A stretch of 64,000 nucleotides of DNA from Numida meleagris (Eukaryota; Chordata; Aves; Galliformes; Numididae): positions 82,243,367 to 82,307,366 of the forward strand of contig NC_034410.1 of NCBI RefSeq assembly GCF_002078875.1. The letters run 5' to 3'. Made by a program: the position numbers and the translations under genes. This document shows, piece after piece, positions 1 to 11,300 of this stretch; within the stretch, counting starts at the first letter, position 1, and each line of letters opens with the position of its first letter. The notes under the pieces were generated by a model. It searched no databases and was not told the origin of the DNA. It was given only the letters and a program-made list of their open reading frames with translations.

Positions 1-619
1 CTGCGCGCACGTGTTATAGATAAGGGGAGCTGACAGCACGCTCCATGCTAACAGTCCCACTCACAGGACACACTGAGATCCCAAAGCACTGGGAAGCGAA
101 ATGCCTTCTGCAGCATAAGCAGCCCTTTGTGTTGACAAGGGAAACGAGTGCTGCGGTGTTCCATACGTCTGGGGCACCCTGAGCTCACAGCCCCTGCAGG
201 GAGCCGAGCTGGGAGCAGCAGCGCACCAGAACTCGGGGTTCGCTGCATGCTGCCGCTCCGTACAGCTGCTGGCCGTGCCCGGGTACAGCTCACGAACACC
301 ATTTACACAAACGGGAGATGCCGCCTCACTCCGCTCTTTGCCGTAAAAGTTCTTTCTCCCAGCAGCCGCCGCACAGCAATCGGGTTCCATTCCCGCACCT
401 CGTTCCGTACACCCACAGACCGACAGCTCCTCCGAGCTGACACCGGTGGGACCCCAACCCTCAGCCGCGTTCAGTGACGGGGGGCAGCGGGCAGAGGAGC
501 GCTTCTCGGAACGGGAAGCGGTAAGAGCACCGCTACACGGGTACCGCCACACGAAAACTAAGTTGCTTTGGGCATCGCTCGGAGGACACCCTCGCTTCGC
601 CTCGATCCTCTCCGGTTTC
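1..619. other. Putative first-intron sequence of a leftward gene; no gene seen
   Basis: This moderately GC-rich flank lies left of the CpG island, beyond the minus-strand splice donor at 847/846, so it would be the start of intron 1 of the leftward gene. Open frames occur on both strands, the longest being 186 codons on the minus strand at 61-621. They overlap one another, have cysteine/serine/arginine-rich compositions typical of GC-rich non-coding DNA, and resemble no protein family I know. I see no repeat here. Confidence 0.5.
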
Positions 620-660
620 AAGAAAGGAGAACGGGGCTGAGTGCCCCGAACGCTGCCCGG

Positions 661-668
661 TTACGTAA
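661..668. promoter_or_regulatory. Palindromic TTACGTAA site (PAR-bZIP/NFIL3 type)
   Basis: TTACGTAA is a perfect palindrome matching the D-box consensus bound by DBP, HLF, TEF and NFIL3, and it is also close to C/EBP sites. It sits in the CpG island about 180 bases inside the predicted first intron of the leftward gene. An 8-bp match can occur by chance; occupancy is not shown by sequence. Confidence 0.3.
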
Positions 669-847
669 CGGCCCCTCACGGCCGGAGCGGAGCAGGGCCG
701 GGCCGCCGCCCGCCGCGGGGCACGGACGCCGCCGGGGGCCGGCAGGGAAGGGAGGGCGGACTGCAGCCCAGCACGCGGCGCTCGCCCCGCGCTTCCCCCC
801 GCGCGGGCCGGAAAGCGGAACCCGCGGCGCCCACCGCCCGCACTCAC

Positions 848-1345
848 CTCGGTGACGCTCGGGGCCGGCGGGAGGCGAAGGGCGGCGGCGGGGCTGCCCC
901 GGCCCCGCTGTCACCGGCCGCCCGGGGCAGAGTCCCGCGGGGCGAATCCTCGGGCGACGCCGGCGGCGGCGGGGGGGACGAGCCGCCCGGCGCCCGCTCG
1001 CCGCCGCCGCCTCGCAGCGAGTCGATTCGCGGCCGGCCTCGCCGCCGTCGCGCAGCCGGGTGCTGCCGGCGGCGGCCGCTACGGCCGGGGCACCGCCGGG
1101 CACGGAGCGCCGCCAGCCGCCGCCTCGGCCCCCTCTTCCTGCGGCCGCCGGCGGCCGCGCTCGGGGCGCAGTCACGCGGAGCCCCGCGGAGAAGCCGCCG
1201 CTTCGCTCAGCGCCTCGGAACCCGCCGCCGCGCTCCCGCTCCGCATCCCCCGTCCTCCGCGCACCGGCGGCGGCGCCTCCGGCCGCGCCTCTGCCGCCCG
1301 CTCTCCCGCGCGCGCCGCTGCCGCCCGAGCTCCGCTCAGCGCCGC
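848..1345 (-). other. GALNT1: Predicted non-coding first exon of a minus-strand gene (GALNT1 by synteny)
   Basis: Read on the minus strand, the sequence around 853-841 is GAG followed by GTGAGTG, a near-perfect splice donor, placing the last exon base at 848 and the intron from 847 downward. The right edge at about 1345 is only a guess set just inside the tandem GC boxes. No frame in this interval resembles the N-terminus of a glycosyltransferase, so the exon would be 5' untranslated. In human, the neighbour of INO80C on its promoter side is GALNT1, a Golgi polypeptide N-acetylgalactosaminyltransferase that starts mucin-type O-glycosylation, in divergent orientation. The same arrangement here would explain a leftward CpG-island first exon. 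The donor is seen; the gene name rests only on synteny recalled from human. An unrelated long non-coding transcript is the alternative. Confidence 0.5.
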
Positions 1346-1570
1346 GTCTCCATCGCCGGCGCGGGGGCGGGCGCAGGGAAAGGGGCGGGCGCGGCCCCGG
1401 CCGCCCGCGCGCCCGCGCCCCCTAGGTGGAGCCCGCGCGCCCGCCCCGCCCCGCCGGAGCCCGGATGTGCCGCGGGACCGAAGGCTGCCGGCGGCGCGCT
1501 CCGCTCTCCGTGTGCGCCCGTTGTGTGAAGGTGCGAGGCCGGAGGGGTCTCCCAGCGACTTTGCCCCTCG

Positions 1571-2107
1571 CCATTTGGTGAGCGCGGCCCGCCTGCGTGT
1601 CGGCAGTGGGTGTGCCAGCTGGACGCCTGGCGGTCCGTGGGCAAATGAAAGCATCCCACTGCATCGACAGCAAGCCCTGAGTATCTTCTTGGGTATGGGG
1701 CCCACTGCAGCATCAGTGTGTTAGATGTGCATCCTATAATAGTGCTTATAGAGCAAGAGTGTTTAATAAAGCTAAAATGCTGCTCCAGAAACCAAATGAG
1801 GAAAATAACGCTTGAATTGCGGGAGCTGCTTTATCTTTACCTACTCTTAATTTCAGCTTTTTTTAAGCTTATAGATCAAAGTTTCTAAGCTCTCTTTGAA
1901 AAGTCTAACTAGCAAATAAATTTTTCGTGAAGGAAATAGTGTTTTTCCTTGAAGAGTAAAGCTCTCTGAAATAACGTATAGCTTTAAAGAGTTTATTTAC
2001 AGAGCCCAAAAGCTTTGGTTTACAGAGCTCAATAACTGTGTTGTGCTCATTATTAACATATCTAATGAGTTCCTTGGCAGAAACCCTGTATTTTAAGAAC
2101 AATTTAA
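1571..2107. other. AT-rich flank of the CpG island; nothing recognised
   Basis: The sequence shifts sharply from GC-rich to AT-rich. Only short open frames occur, and I recognise no repeat. This is the first part of the roughly 24-kb gap between the two CpG-island promoters. Confidence 0.5.
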
Positions 2108-2725
2108 TCCTAGGATCATAAAAGTTGGAAAAGACCTCTAAGATTATCTAGTCCCAACTATCAGCCCACCCCCACCATGCCCACTAACCATGTCCTCAGT
2201 GCCACATCCACATGGTTCTTGAACACCTCCAGTGATGGTGACACCACCACCTCCTTGGGCAGCTTGTTCCAATGCCTCATCACTCTTTCAGAGAAGAAAT
2301 TTCTCCCGATGTCCAACCTGAACCTCTCCTGGTGCAACTTGAGGCCACTACCTTTTATGCTATCACTGTTACCTAGAAGAGGCCAACCCTCACCTCTTCA
2401 CAGTCTCCCCTCAGGTTGTTGTAGAGAGCGATAAGGTCTCCCCTGAGCCTCCTCTTCTCCAGACTGAACAATCCCAGTTCCTTCAGCCGCTCCCCGTAAG
2501 ACTTGTGCTCTAGACCCCTCACAGCTTCGTTGCCCTTCTCTGGACATGCTCCAGGGCCTCAATGTCTTTCTTGTAGTGAGGGGCTCAAAACTGAGCACAG
2601 TACTTGAGGTGCAGCCTTACCAGTGTCGAGTACAGGGGGACAATCACCTCCCTGCTCCTGCTGGCAACACTATTTATAATACAAGCAAGGATGCCATTGG
2701 CCTTCTTGGCCACATGGCCAACAGC
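2108..2725 (-). mobile_element. CR1 LINE, 5'-truncated, minus orientation
   Basis: This is a well-preserved CR1 3' segment of about 620 bases, inserted so that its 3' end lies on the left. The left edge gives the reverse complement of the CR1 tail (a gatcata-type end followed by 'gttggaaaagacctctaagat'). Further right come typical antisense CR1 stretches covering the '[11 protein letters not shown]' region ('cctcctcttctccagactgaacaatcccag') and the 'tggacatgctccagggcct' region. It ends near 'ccacatggccaacag', well short of the full reverse transcriptase, so it is a dead 5'-truncated copy. Short open frames inside it are antisense shadows. CR1 is the dominant LINE of bird genomes. Confidence 0.93.
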
Positions 2726-5500
2726 AGGAAGGAAAAAAAAAAGTGTGTAGACAAATTACGTGCATGCTGGACCTATTTTAAACGTGCTTAGATTTCCCAC
2801 ACATCCATTTTTTCCACAGACAGACAAAACTGAGGTATTCAGAATCTGCCCATGTGCTCACAGACAAGCAGTCACTTTGGTAGGTGGAGCGTGCGTGCCA
2901 GGGCCTGCATCTCCGTGTATGTTAATGCACATTTTGTCAGCCCCTTGCCTGATGCTCAGCTACAGCCTCATTGGGTGAGGCAGGTGTTGGCTGTAGGCTG
3001 CTGAGGAGGGGAAACCACTAGCCAGGCAAGCTGCATGTGGCACTGGGAGTGGCTTTGCCAAACATTGGCTGAAGTAGTTTAATCATTCATGGTAAGATAG
3101 AGTGCATTTTGAAAAATGCTTGGAACTGTAGTCAGGTGACAGAGGAGACTTTGCGTGTAGAAATACCCTGTGGGATAAAGAGGCACTCTTCATGTAGGCC
3201 CAAGCCCCACATGGTGCTCACGTGTGCTCGCTTTCAGTGAGTGGAATCGGATTCCTTCAGCACTTAACGCAGTCGAAGCGCTGGAGCTGTGCTGCACAGC
3301 TAAGCTGACACATTCATTGGGGACTGTTGCTGTGACAGGCGGCTTCCCCTGGAGAGGTAATGCACACCGGCACAGGAACTGCAGAGCTGCCCTCATTTAG
3401 CATTTATAGGCTGAGGAACAAGTCTGCGTGTGTTAATACACAGCCGGATAATAGAAGAAGTATCAGGCTTTCCTATGCCAAAACTGTGTGTTTCCAATTT
3501 ACGCTCTCAGTTTTAGCAAGAATGATTTATTGTATGCAAGCAGTTTACCATATGCAAGCAGCTTAACACTTGTTCCTTGATGACTGCTGATGCCGTAGGA
3601 CGTATCCGAAATCCCTCTGTGGAATGTCTTTATGCCACCTCGATTATCTATGCTATTGCAGTGCAACTGAGTCTCAGAAATTCACTTAGCAAAAATGTCA
3701 TCAATTTCATGAAAAGCAAAAGTCAATGTGAAGCCTCCAGATACAGGCAAAGACACGTTGAGAAGTAAAATAAATTCAGTAAACCATGCAGATAGAAAGA
3801 TGTAATTCTTGGACTAAGTGTACATTCAAAAATGCAGTCTATAACTTAAGGACTAGGTTTATGGCTTTTGTATTAAGAGAAGTACATCGAGAGTCAAGTT
3901 TATGGATTGTGGAGCACTAGTAAAATCAACTTTGTAAAATTACTGTTGGAGGGATCTTTTCCAATATGTACATATTTAAGTCATGAGAACAAATAAACAG
4001 ATTTCTAAAATCTTTGTGATGGTTTGTAATTATAGTCACTGCTATCCTTCTGATTTCATGAGACTCAAATTACATACTGCACAATGCCTGGGGGAGAAAA
4101 ATATGAGAATTTTTCTGGCTTTGGTTAGATATTTGTCAAGTCAGCTTAAGACCAAGCTGTGCCACTCGTCTCATGTGCCCAGAACACCACAAAAGACTGA
4201 TCTGGGACAGACAGCCAGCACACTGCAGAGGGAACCTCCCATGTAGTTTGCACTGCAGCCAGCACTAATGGGCAGACACACTTAGGCAGGTCTCCACCCC
4301 ACCTGCAGCTGCAGAAACACAGACTGAAGGGAACAAAGGGGCCTGTGAGCTTTCCAGGAAAATCCCAGAGCTGCCAGGATGAGGGCAGATGAGAACTCCA
4401 GTTCAGGCTACTTGCAAGGTGAACAGAGACAGAGCGTGGCCGAGTGTCACAGTGACAACAGTGATGAGCAGCCTCGCTGAAGAATGCTCACAGACCTAGG
4501 ATTAAAGTGTGCCATCGTTGAAGGAGGTCACTGTGTCAAGGTTGGGCAATTGGCTGCAGCAGACTCTGAGGCAGCATTCCATTTGAGCTGAGTGCAAGCA
4601 AGTGGCCAGAGAGACTTTAAGGGAGGTCATTTTGCACTCCTTCAGTGTTTAAATAGTGTTTTTAAAAGAAAACCATAGAAATAAAAAGTATATTTATATG
4701 CCAGCTACAATCATCTCTGGAAAAAGAAAGAAATATGTAAGTACTGTCTTCATGTCAACTTTGGGGAAGTGTTTGTCCCACTAGAGCTAATTGCCAATGA
4801 AGAAACTGGTGTTTATTGTTGAGGTTGTTACAAAGGGGGTCATAAAATAATTTTATTATAGCAAATGTCGATCTGTATTTGCATTATTTCCATCAGATTG
4901 TCTTTGTTTTACAAGCTGTCTGCAATAGCTGTTCTTGGAAGGTCTCCAACAAAGCATTCTCTTTGGGGCTACTAACTGCAAATAAGATTAAAGCTTAATA
5001 TGTCTGGTAATCAGTTTTCTTTTAAAGAGCACAATTTGATTTCTCATGGTCAGCTGGGATCCCCCATATCCTCTTCTCTGTTTTTCAACTTGCTGCTCTC
5101 AATAACCCCCTCATCCCCCAAAAAACCAATCTGCCCACAGCTGTACTTTCACACTTTTCCTGAACCGAGATGCAGTCATACATGACTTCTACTCCAGAAT
5201 CCAAGAACTTCTGTCTGTTTAATGCAACTTGCTTTTGTTTGTTTTTGTTTGTTTTGCCTCCAGCCCAGGCAAGAACAAAGTGTTTTATGTCCTCCATTTG
5301 TTCCAGTGTCATGCAATGAATTTAGATGGCTAAAGCTCATTTACTCAAACCAAGCAAACAGGAGCAGGTAATCTCTCTACTCCTCACCTATACCACCGAT
5401 TTGTTCCAGCAGCACTGCAGCTGTATTGGGTGAATTTGTCTTGACAGGAATGAAAATACCCTTTTCAATGAACGGCGAGAAATAGAGAGACACGAGGTTG
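2726..5500. other. Intergenic DNA without recognised genes
   Basis: No exon-like or repeat sequence is recognised over 2.8 kb. Open frames stay below about 90 codons and match nothing I know. A short TTTTG-rich simple stretch occurs near 5230-5256. Confidence 0.5.
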
Positions 5501-5501
5501 A

Positions 5502-5533
5502 GGGGGTGGTCCCACCCGGGGTGGTCCCACCCC
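5502..5533. repeat. Short tandem repeat, two copies of GGTGGTCCCACCC
   Basis: The unit GGTGGTCCCACCC is present twice in direct order, separated by a few G residues, immediately left of a CR1 fragment. Each unit is itself nearly an inverted repeat, so the stretch could fold into a hairpin. It may be a small duplication made at or near the CR1 junction. Confidence 0.7.
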
Positions 5534-5695
5534 TCTAACTCTGCACTGGTGAGGCCTCACCTGGAGTACTGTGTCCAGATGTAGAGTACAGGAGACATGT
5601 GGACTTGTTGGAGTACATCCAGGGAAGAGTCACAAAAATGATCTGAGAGATGGAATGCCTCCCCTAGGAGGACAGGGTGAGAGAGCTGGGGGATT
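5534..5695 (+). mobile_element. CR1 LINE fragment, plus orientation, degenerate
   Basis: The stretch 'tctgcactggtgaggcctcacctggagtactgtgtccag' is a CR1 signature encoding the 'LVRPHLEYCVQ' part of ORF2 downstream of the reverse-transcriptase core. Similarity fades after about 5690. The 3' end is missing and the copy is interrupted, so it is a small dead fragment. Confidence 0.8.
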
Positions 5696-8204
5696 CCTCC
5701 CTGCCCCTCCAAGCTGGTCTTACCTCACCTCACTTGTAAGGATGGGAGGAGGAAATGGCTGGGATCTCTGCTGACTCCCTGGAGCAGAGGGTAGAGCACC
5801 TCCTCATTTCTCAAGGTAGAAGAATTTCAGCACACTCACTTTCCACAGATGCTCCCTGAGCCCAAGAGTGCACAGCTCTTTTCTGCTCTGCTCTTTTTCT
5901 GTGGAGATCAGGGACAAGAAGTCTCCTTTACTCATTCCTTCTCCAGTGTTGGACTAGAACTATGATGCTGTCCTATACCTTGGGAAAAAGTTAAGAAAGG
6001 AAAAACAGTGGACTGCCAAAATTGGACTGGGTAAGCCTTACCCTATGGATATCGCATCAGTTTGTCAACCCAAATTACTGAATTTGGTACCATGTTAAAA
6101 CAGAATAGCAGCTACACTGTGTTACTACCACCTGGACTACATATTGTACAACGGAGGAAGGGTCAGGAGTTGCAGGAGACAACGAACCATTAAGGAAAAC
6201 ATTTAGTAAACAAGGATGCAGTTAGTGACTCTTGATCTTTTTTTCAATGTTCCAAATATTTATCTTGACTGTATATTATAATTTTCCTATTTGATCTACT
6301 GGAGCCCACCATTTTCAGTGTGTTAGGCCGTCATCAGGAGTTAGTTTATCAAAATGCAGTCCTCAATCTTTACCTTTGTTAATTCTCCTATTGAAAACAA
6401 ACTTTAGGACAACATTAGAGCACGTTGGGCTATTTGTCAGTTTGGTTGTCAGAGGTCTAGGATGATTTAAACCAAGTCTGCCAAAGAGCAAGTTTGCTTC
6501 CAGATACTCCATTTCAAAGAATATAAACAGCAGTATTCAAAACGCTTTTGAAAGGTTTTGGCAGGTATAGAAGTACTTCCATTTTCATCTACATTAAACC
6601 TGGAGCATATTCATTACTCTTACATAGCATGTTGTTATTCCATATGTCATAATTTGTTTTGATAGTTATTTCGAAGTTTGTGTTACGGGGAAATAAAAGA
6701 AGAGTGCTGTGTTTCTAGGCTATTCCTGGCACAACAATGAAATGTTTCAATATATTAGAAAACATTTAATCCAGTGAGAGTATCCACAACTACGCAATGT
6801 GGATGTTTAAACCACAAAAGAAAAACAACTATTACATTTTAGTCAAATATACATGTGACCTCAAGGGCTGAGGATTTATCACAAACAGCTCCAGCCTTTA
6901 CGAAGTGAAAGGGATTGGTCCTATGCTGGAAGAAATATGAATGAGCTTTCTTCCAAGAAAAATAGAAGTGGCCTGAGGGCAACATAAAGGTATAGTAAAC
7001 CTCTAAAAGATGAAGTCTCTATTTTATTTTTATCAGAGTAGCTTTATGCTATGGATAAACAAAGATGAGGTATAATTTTATGTAGCCATTAGAAAGTTTA
7101 TAAGCCTGGTTAATGCGACTTTTCTCAAGCAGTCTTAAAAACAACAGTAAAACCAGCAAATAATACGTTTGCTTGATATACTGTTGAGTCTACATGATAG
7201 CAAGGCCTATCTAATAACGCTCATTCTTCCAGCAGATGGGATCCCAGTGTTCCTATTTCAACAGGATGTTTTGGTCATTGGCTTAAAAAACAGTAAGTGA
7301 TTAAAGTAAAAGCAGATACTGAATGTTTTCACATGGGAGCCTGTTGCAGATTTCTCACCCAAATGGCTCCATCTATCCTTCACAACGTGCCAGCACTGTT
7401 AACACCGTGGGACAGCAATACCAGCTTTTGCCAAACATGAAACAAGGTGATTTGGGGGGTGCTGGAGGCCACTTAGAAAACAGTTCCTTGAAAGAGATGG
7501 GGATCTTCTGAAAAATGTCTGCTAAAGTGGCACCCACGGGCTTTAACTTTGCACCTCCTCAGTGCTGACAATAAATAGGCTCATATGCAGAAGAGCAAAG
7601 GAGGGGAAGGGAGCTTCCCAAAGGCAGGTCTGCAAAACAGAGATGCTGTCTTCTCCACACACCACAGATTAACCAGAATAAAATGCTGAATTCATCAGTG
7701 TAGAGATGCACTGCATCACTGTGTTATGCTTTCAGTGACATCTGAATAGTCCATTTGCCTTCAGCAAGTTCCTGGTGGAGGCAAAGATTGGAACTTAATA
7801 AATAGTTGTGTTAGGAAAGCGCTATTTATTATATATATGGTTGTGAAGCACAAACAGCAGAAGAAAGCAGGAACATTTCAGTTACAAGCTTCCAAAGAAA
7901 TTACTGGCAGATAGAGGAAGGAAGTGGATTGATGTGGTAAAAGCACACTACTTACTCACTCACTTTCCAGGTGAAACAAGCCCTTAGTAAGTACCTGGTA
8001 GGTTTTCCCATTAGTCTGGTGTTCCTACAGTAAAGTGTGCATTGCTTAGCATTTCCACATCTTATTTCCAGCCTAAAGACTGCACTCATAATCTAGATTC
8101 TAGTTTTATTGTCCAATTAAAGTCTTAAAATAGTCAACACCCACTGCAATTCAGTTATTTAATTATGTTTACTGCTTACCTAAATGACGTTACAAATGAA
8201 TTAC
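5696..8204. other. Intergenic DNA without recognised genes
   Basis: The sequence is AT-rich, with no open frame above 70 codons and no recognised repeat, RNA gene or conserved exon. Confidence 0.5.
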
Positions 8205-8350
8205 ACCTGCATGAATGGCTGGTATGGGTCAGGCCACAGGTTCTTCTAGCTCAGTATCTTACCTTGACTCCCTTAGAAGTTGGGTGCCCAGGGACAGATT
8301 ACAGGGCTAGGATAAATGCATGGTGGCACCTCCCCTGCTTCCAGATGAAC
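8205..8350 (-). repeat. Ancient CR1/L3-like 3'-end remnant, minus orientation
   Basis: The stretch 'tggtatgggtcaggccacaggttcttctagctcagtatctt' resembles a 3'-terminal sequence common in reptile and bird genomes, whose consensus reads roughly 'tgggtcagaccaaaggtccatctagcccagtatcctg'. It is clearly diverged. The same family in the opposite orientation seems to supply the end of the old element near 17.7 kb. Recognised from memory of the family, not by alignment. Confidence 0.5.
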
Positions 8351-11300
8351 CTTGGATTAGTTTCTCTTTTCAATACAAAGGTGACTTGCAGCTCACTTCT
8401 CTTCTATGAGATCTGCAGAGGTCTGCAGAGACAACAATCCTGCAGATCATTCTAAGCTGGGTCTCCATGTGCATATGTGTTTAATAGGAATGTACTGTCC
8501 ACACTTAATTGCTGCATATGAGCTTTGTAAGCACACGGGCTGCTGGCAAAAGCAAAAGACACGTATCGTCTCTATGTCTTAATTCAGTTTCTCCCTTGTG
8601 AAACCGCCCAGACTACAGGAAGTCATAGACTCTCCCTAGGGTTTTGATTTCTGGAACCATTGGATGACGTGTGTGGAGTCAAATAATTTATCTGAAGTAT
8701 AGAGAGGCTTTTCTGTAAAACCAAGGAATAACCCACTGGTCAGACTTCTTTGTTAACAATTTTCAAGTATTATGAAATTGTCTAACATTCCTACAGCTCT
8801 TACTCTTAAGTCCTTCCACTCCACAATGTCGAAGCATAAAATCTTTTACCCAACATACCTTTGGGTAATGGGATTCTAACAAATTTTTGTCTTGCTGTGC
8901 AGCGAGGATCTTTGCTATTTTCACATTCACTGCTTTCCTTCCAGGAACACGCTCATTTTAGACAAAGTGGATAAAAAATCACTCCATCTGGAACTGTTTT
9001 AATGCTCACCATCCGATTCCTAAATCCTGCACCAGTACCGAGCACACCATAGCTGAGCACGAGGCCAGCATGGAGGGATTAGTGAAAAAAATTCAGCACC
9101 TCAAGGCAGTGCTCGGCAGCAGCTGCTTCAGCCCTCCAGCTACAGCAGCTGCCACAGCCAACAAAGTGCTGCTTGGAATGGGGAAAATAAGGAATTGCTG
9201 CTTGAGCTGTCGATCTGCTTCTCCCTTGCCACCTTGTGATTTGCCTGCACATTTTAACCCTTCCTTTATGCAGTACAAATAGTTCTGCCTGGGTAGTAAT
9301 GTGGTGGATCCAAGAGTAAACGTGTTTTCATCCGTATTACACAACACAGCCACAAAAACCTCCCCTCCCTTTGCCCCAGATCCTTTTGCTGCTAAATTAA
9401 AATAAGCCACATCATTTTTTGGATATATGCTCAGAGATTCTAGCACAGGTGGACAGTACAGAAAGATTATTTCATCAAATATAACAAGCAGAGAGACTAT
9501 GCAGGCAGTGAGCTATACCCTTAGGAGCAGATGAGAAAAAGCTAGAGCATATACTCTACAACCAGGACAGCAGCATTTAAAGTAAATGTATGTATTTAAT
9601 TTGATATGAATCTATTTTCATAACTTTCTTTTCCTCAGCCAGTTCTAAAATAAGGCTTAACTCTCCAGAGTGCCATTTCTGAGATGGTTTCCCATCATGC
9701 AAAAGGGAAAAGCCTATGAGCTTTCCAGTGCACACGAGCAGCAGATGTGCATGAGTAGAGAGCTCTGTAAGTAGGTATTTCCAGAGAGCTCAGATAAAGG
9801 GCTTAATACGATGGCCACATACCACCACTCCCCATGGGCCCCTCATGCCCGCTGGGGCAAAGAGCTGATGGAAGAAAGCCAACGGCAGCATTTCCCTTCT
9901 GAAATGGTGCTTCTCTTCTGAGCTCTCCTGAAGGGCTGACAACCCGTGTAGGAGCCCATTGGTCTGAGCAGGTCGACAGCAGGATGCAGAGCTGGGTGGT
10001 GGACATGGAAGGCAGCGGTACCTGCTGGGTTTAGGATCTGCCTTCCAGCTGCCCCGTGCCACAGCATCTTGGCTCGTGGCTGCCAGTAGAGTCAGGGACC
10101 AAGCACAGCACTGGCATTTCCCAAATACTGTTTGGAGGTTGCACCTTTGCATCTCAGCAAAGTCTTGCTCTTCCTCTAACTACCTCAACATACACAAGAG
10201 CTGAGCATTATGACACACTGGGAGTACTGGCACTTAGCTAGGTAAACAAGCTGCATACCCACCATCTGTTTTACCCAAAAGACTTGCTAACACAGTTCAG
10301 TCCCATTCTTGCTAGACAAATGGCTAGTTACACCATGGGCAGCAGATGCCATGGTGAACCCTGCCTAACTTCGCATCACCCTGCAATGCGAGCAAGGTAA
10401 CTCTTGCTCATGGGGAGGCAAACTGGGAGCCTGTGGGTGCAAAGCAAGGCAGTGATAAAGGGCCAGAAGGATCTAAGCTCTTACCTCTCATTCCCATCCA
10501 CTAAACCACGCTCTGATTTGTTACACATGCCTCACTTTTCAGTACCACATATCACTGTTTAACAGTAATACTTGCTTTATATTTGAAATATCCTTTTATA
10601 AGTAAAGAGAAGGCTTAGTGACAACTGATTTCTTCTAGGGCACACTCCTGCCTTGAAAAGTAAGTGTTAAATCTCTGTAGCAGAAAGACCATCTATGGTC
10701 TGCACAGTTACTGTTTCATTGCATGACATCACCCCTAGCACACCCACCCTCCAGAATTATTCTCCCTGAAAATTGCTTTCATTGCCCTCAAATTGTTAAA
10801 CCTCACCTAATGGCAGATTGGTAACTGATGTTTGTTGTCAAACTGATTTGCATGCTTATTTCTTTTGTTACACACTGAGTTCTCTTACCTTTTGTGTCTG
10901 CAATAGAGCTAAAGGTGTATTTTAGGATGCAGGCAGTAAATCCTGCTAGCCTATTTGTTTTTTTCTAAAGCTGTATTTGTTTACTTTTTAGAAAGCTGCT
11001 GCTTTTATATTGCAAACAATATTCATTTACACACTGCTACGCATCCTCTGGTATTACCTCAGCTGCAAGACACAATTTTCCACTCAACCTTTGATGTGGG
11101 ACTTCAGCCTTGTGTGCAGCCAACTTCTGCCAACAGCAACCCTCTCTGTCTCTGCCGAGGAGTGACCTTTTAAAGCTACGTGGTTTTATTCATTCAGTAT
11201 TGATGCTCCAACCAGCTGAACAGTATCAGTGTGATCTGAGGTCTCTCTGAAAGCAGAAGGTTTAATCAGAGCCCGTCGTTCAGTCTTTGGGAGTATTCAT

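Larger units (their letters stand above)
620..1570. promoter_or_regulatory. CpG-island promoter, probably driving a leftward gene
   Basis: About 950 bases of very GC-rich DNA are dense in CpG dinucleotides, with runs of CCG/GGC repeats, and fall abruptly to AT-rich sequence after about 1570. Two identical GC boxes (GGGGCGGGC, Sp1-type) sit 18 bases apart at 1364-1372 and 1382-1390. No TATA box was noticed. A consensus minus-strand splice donor at the left side implies that transcription starts inside the island and runs leftward. The many long overlapping open frames here are a by-product of a composition poor in stop codons. Use as a promoter is inferred from composition and the splice donor; which gene it serves is inferred from synteny. 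Confidence 0.8.

Noticed and set aside
61..621. 186-codon minus-strand open frame
   Set aside because: It overlaps other frames on both strands in GC-rich DNA, has no recognisable domain, and lies in the predicted first intron.
618..1724. Several open frames of 120-295 codons in the first CpG island
   Set aside because: The Ala/Arg/Pro/Gly-rich composition is what any frame in CpG-dense DNA gives, and frames overlap on both strands. None resembles GALNT1.
1500..1730. Possible plus-strand transcript leaving the first CpG island (AAG followed by GTGCGA near 1530)
   Set aside because: The donor is weak and there is no downstream exon or coding signal to support it.
9093..9446. 117-codon minus-strand frame
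   Set aside because: No family similarity, and it overlaps a plus-strand frame of similar quality; judged chance.
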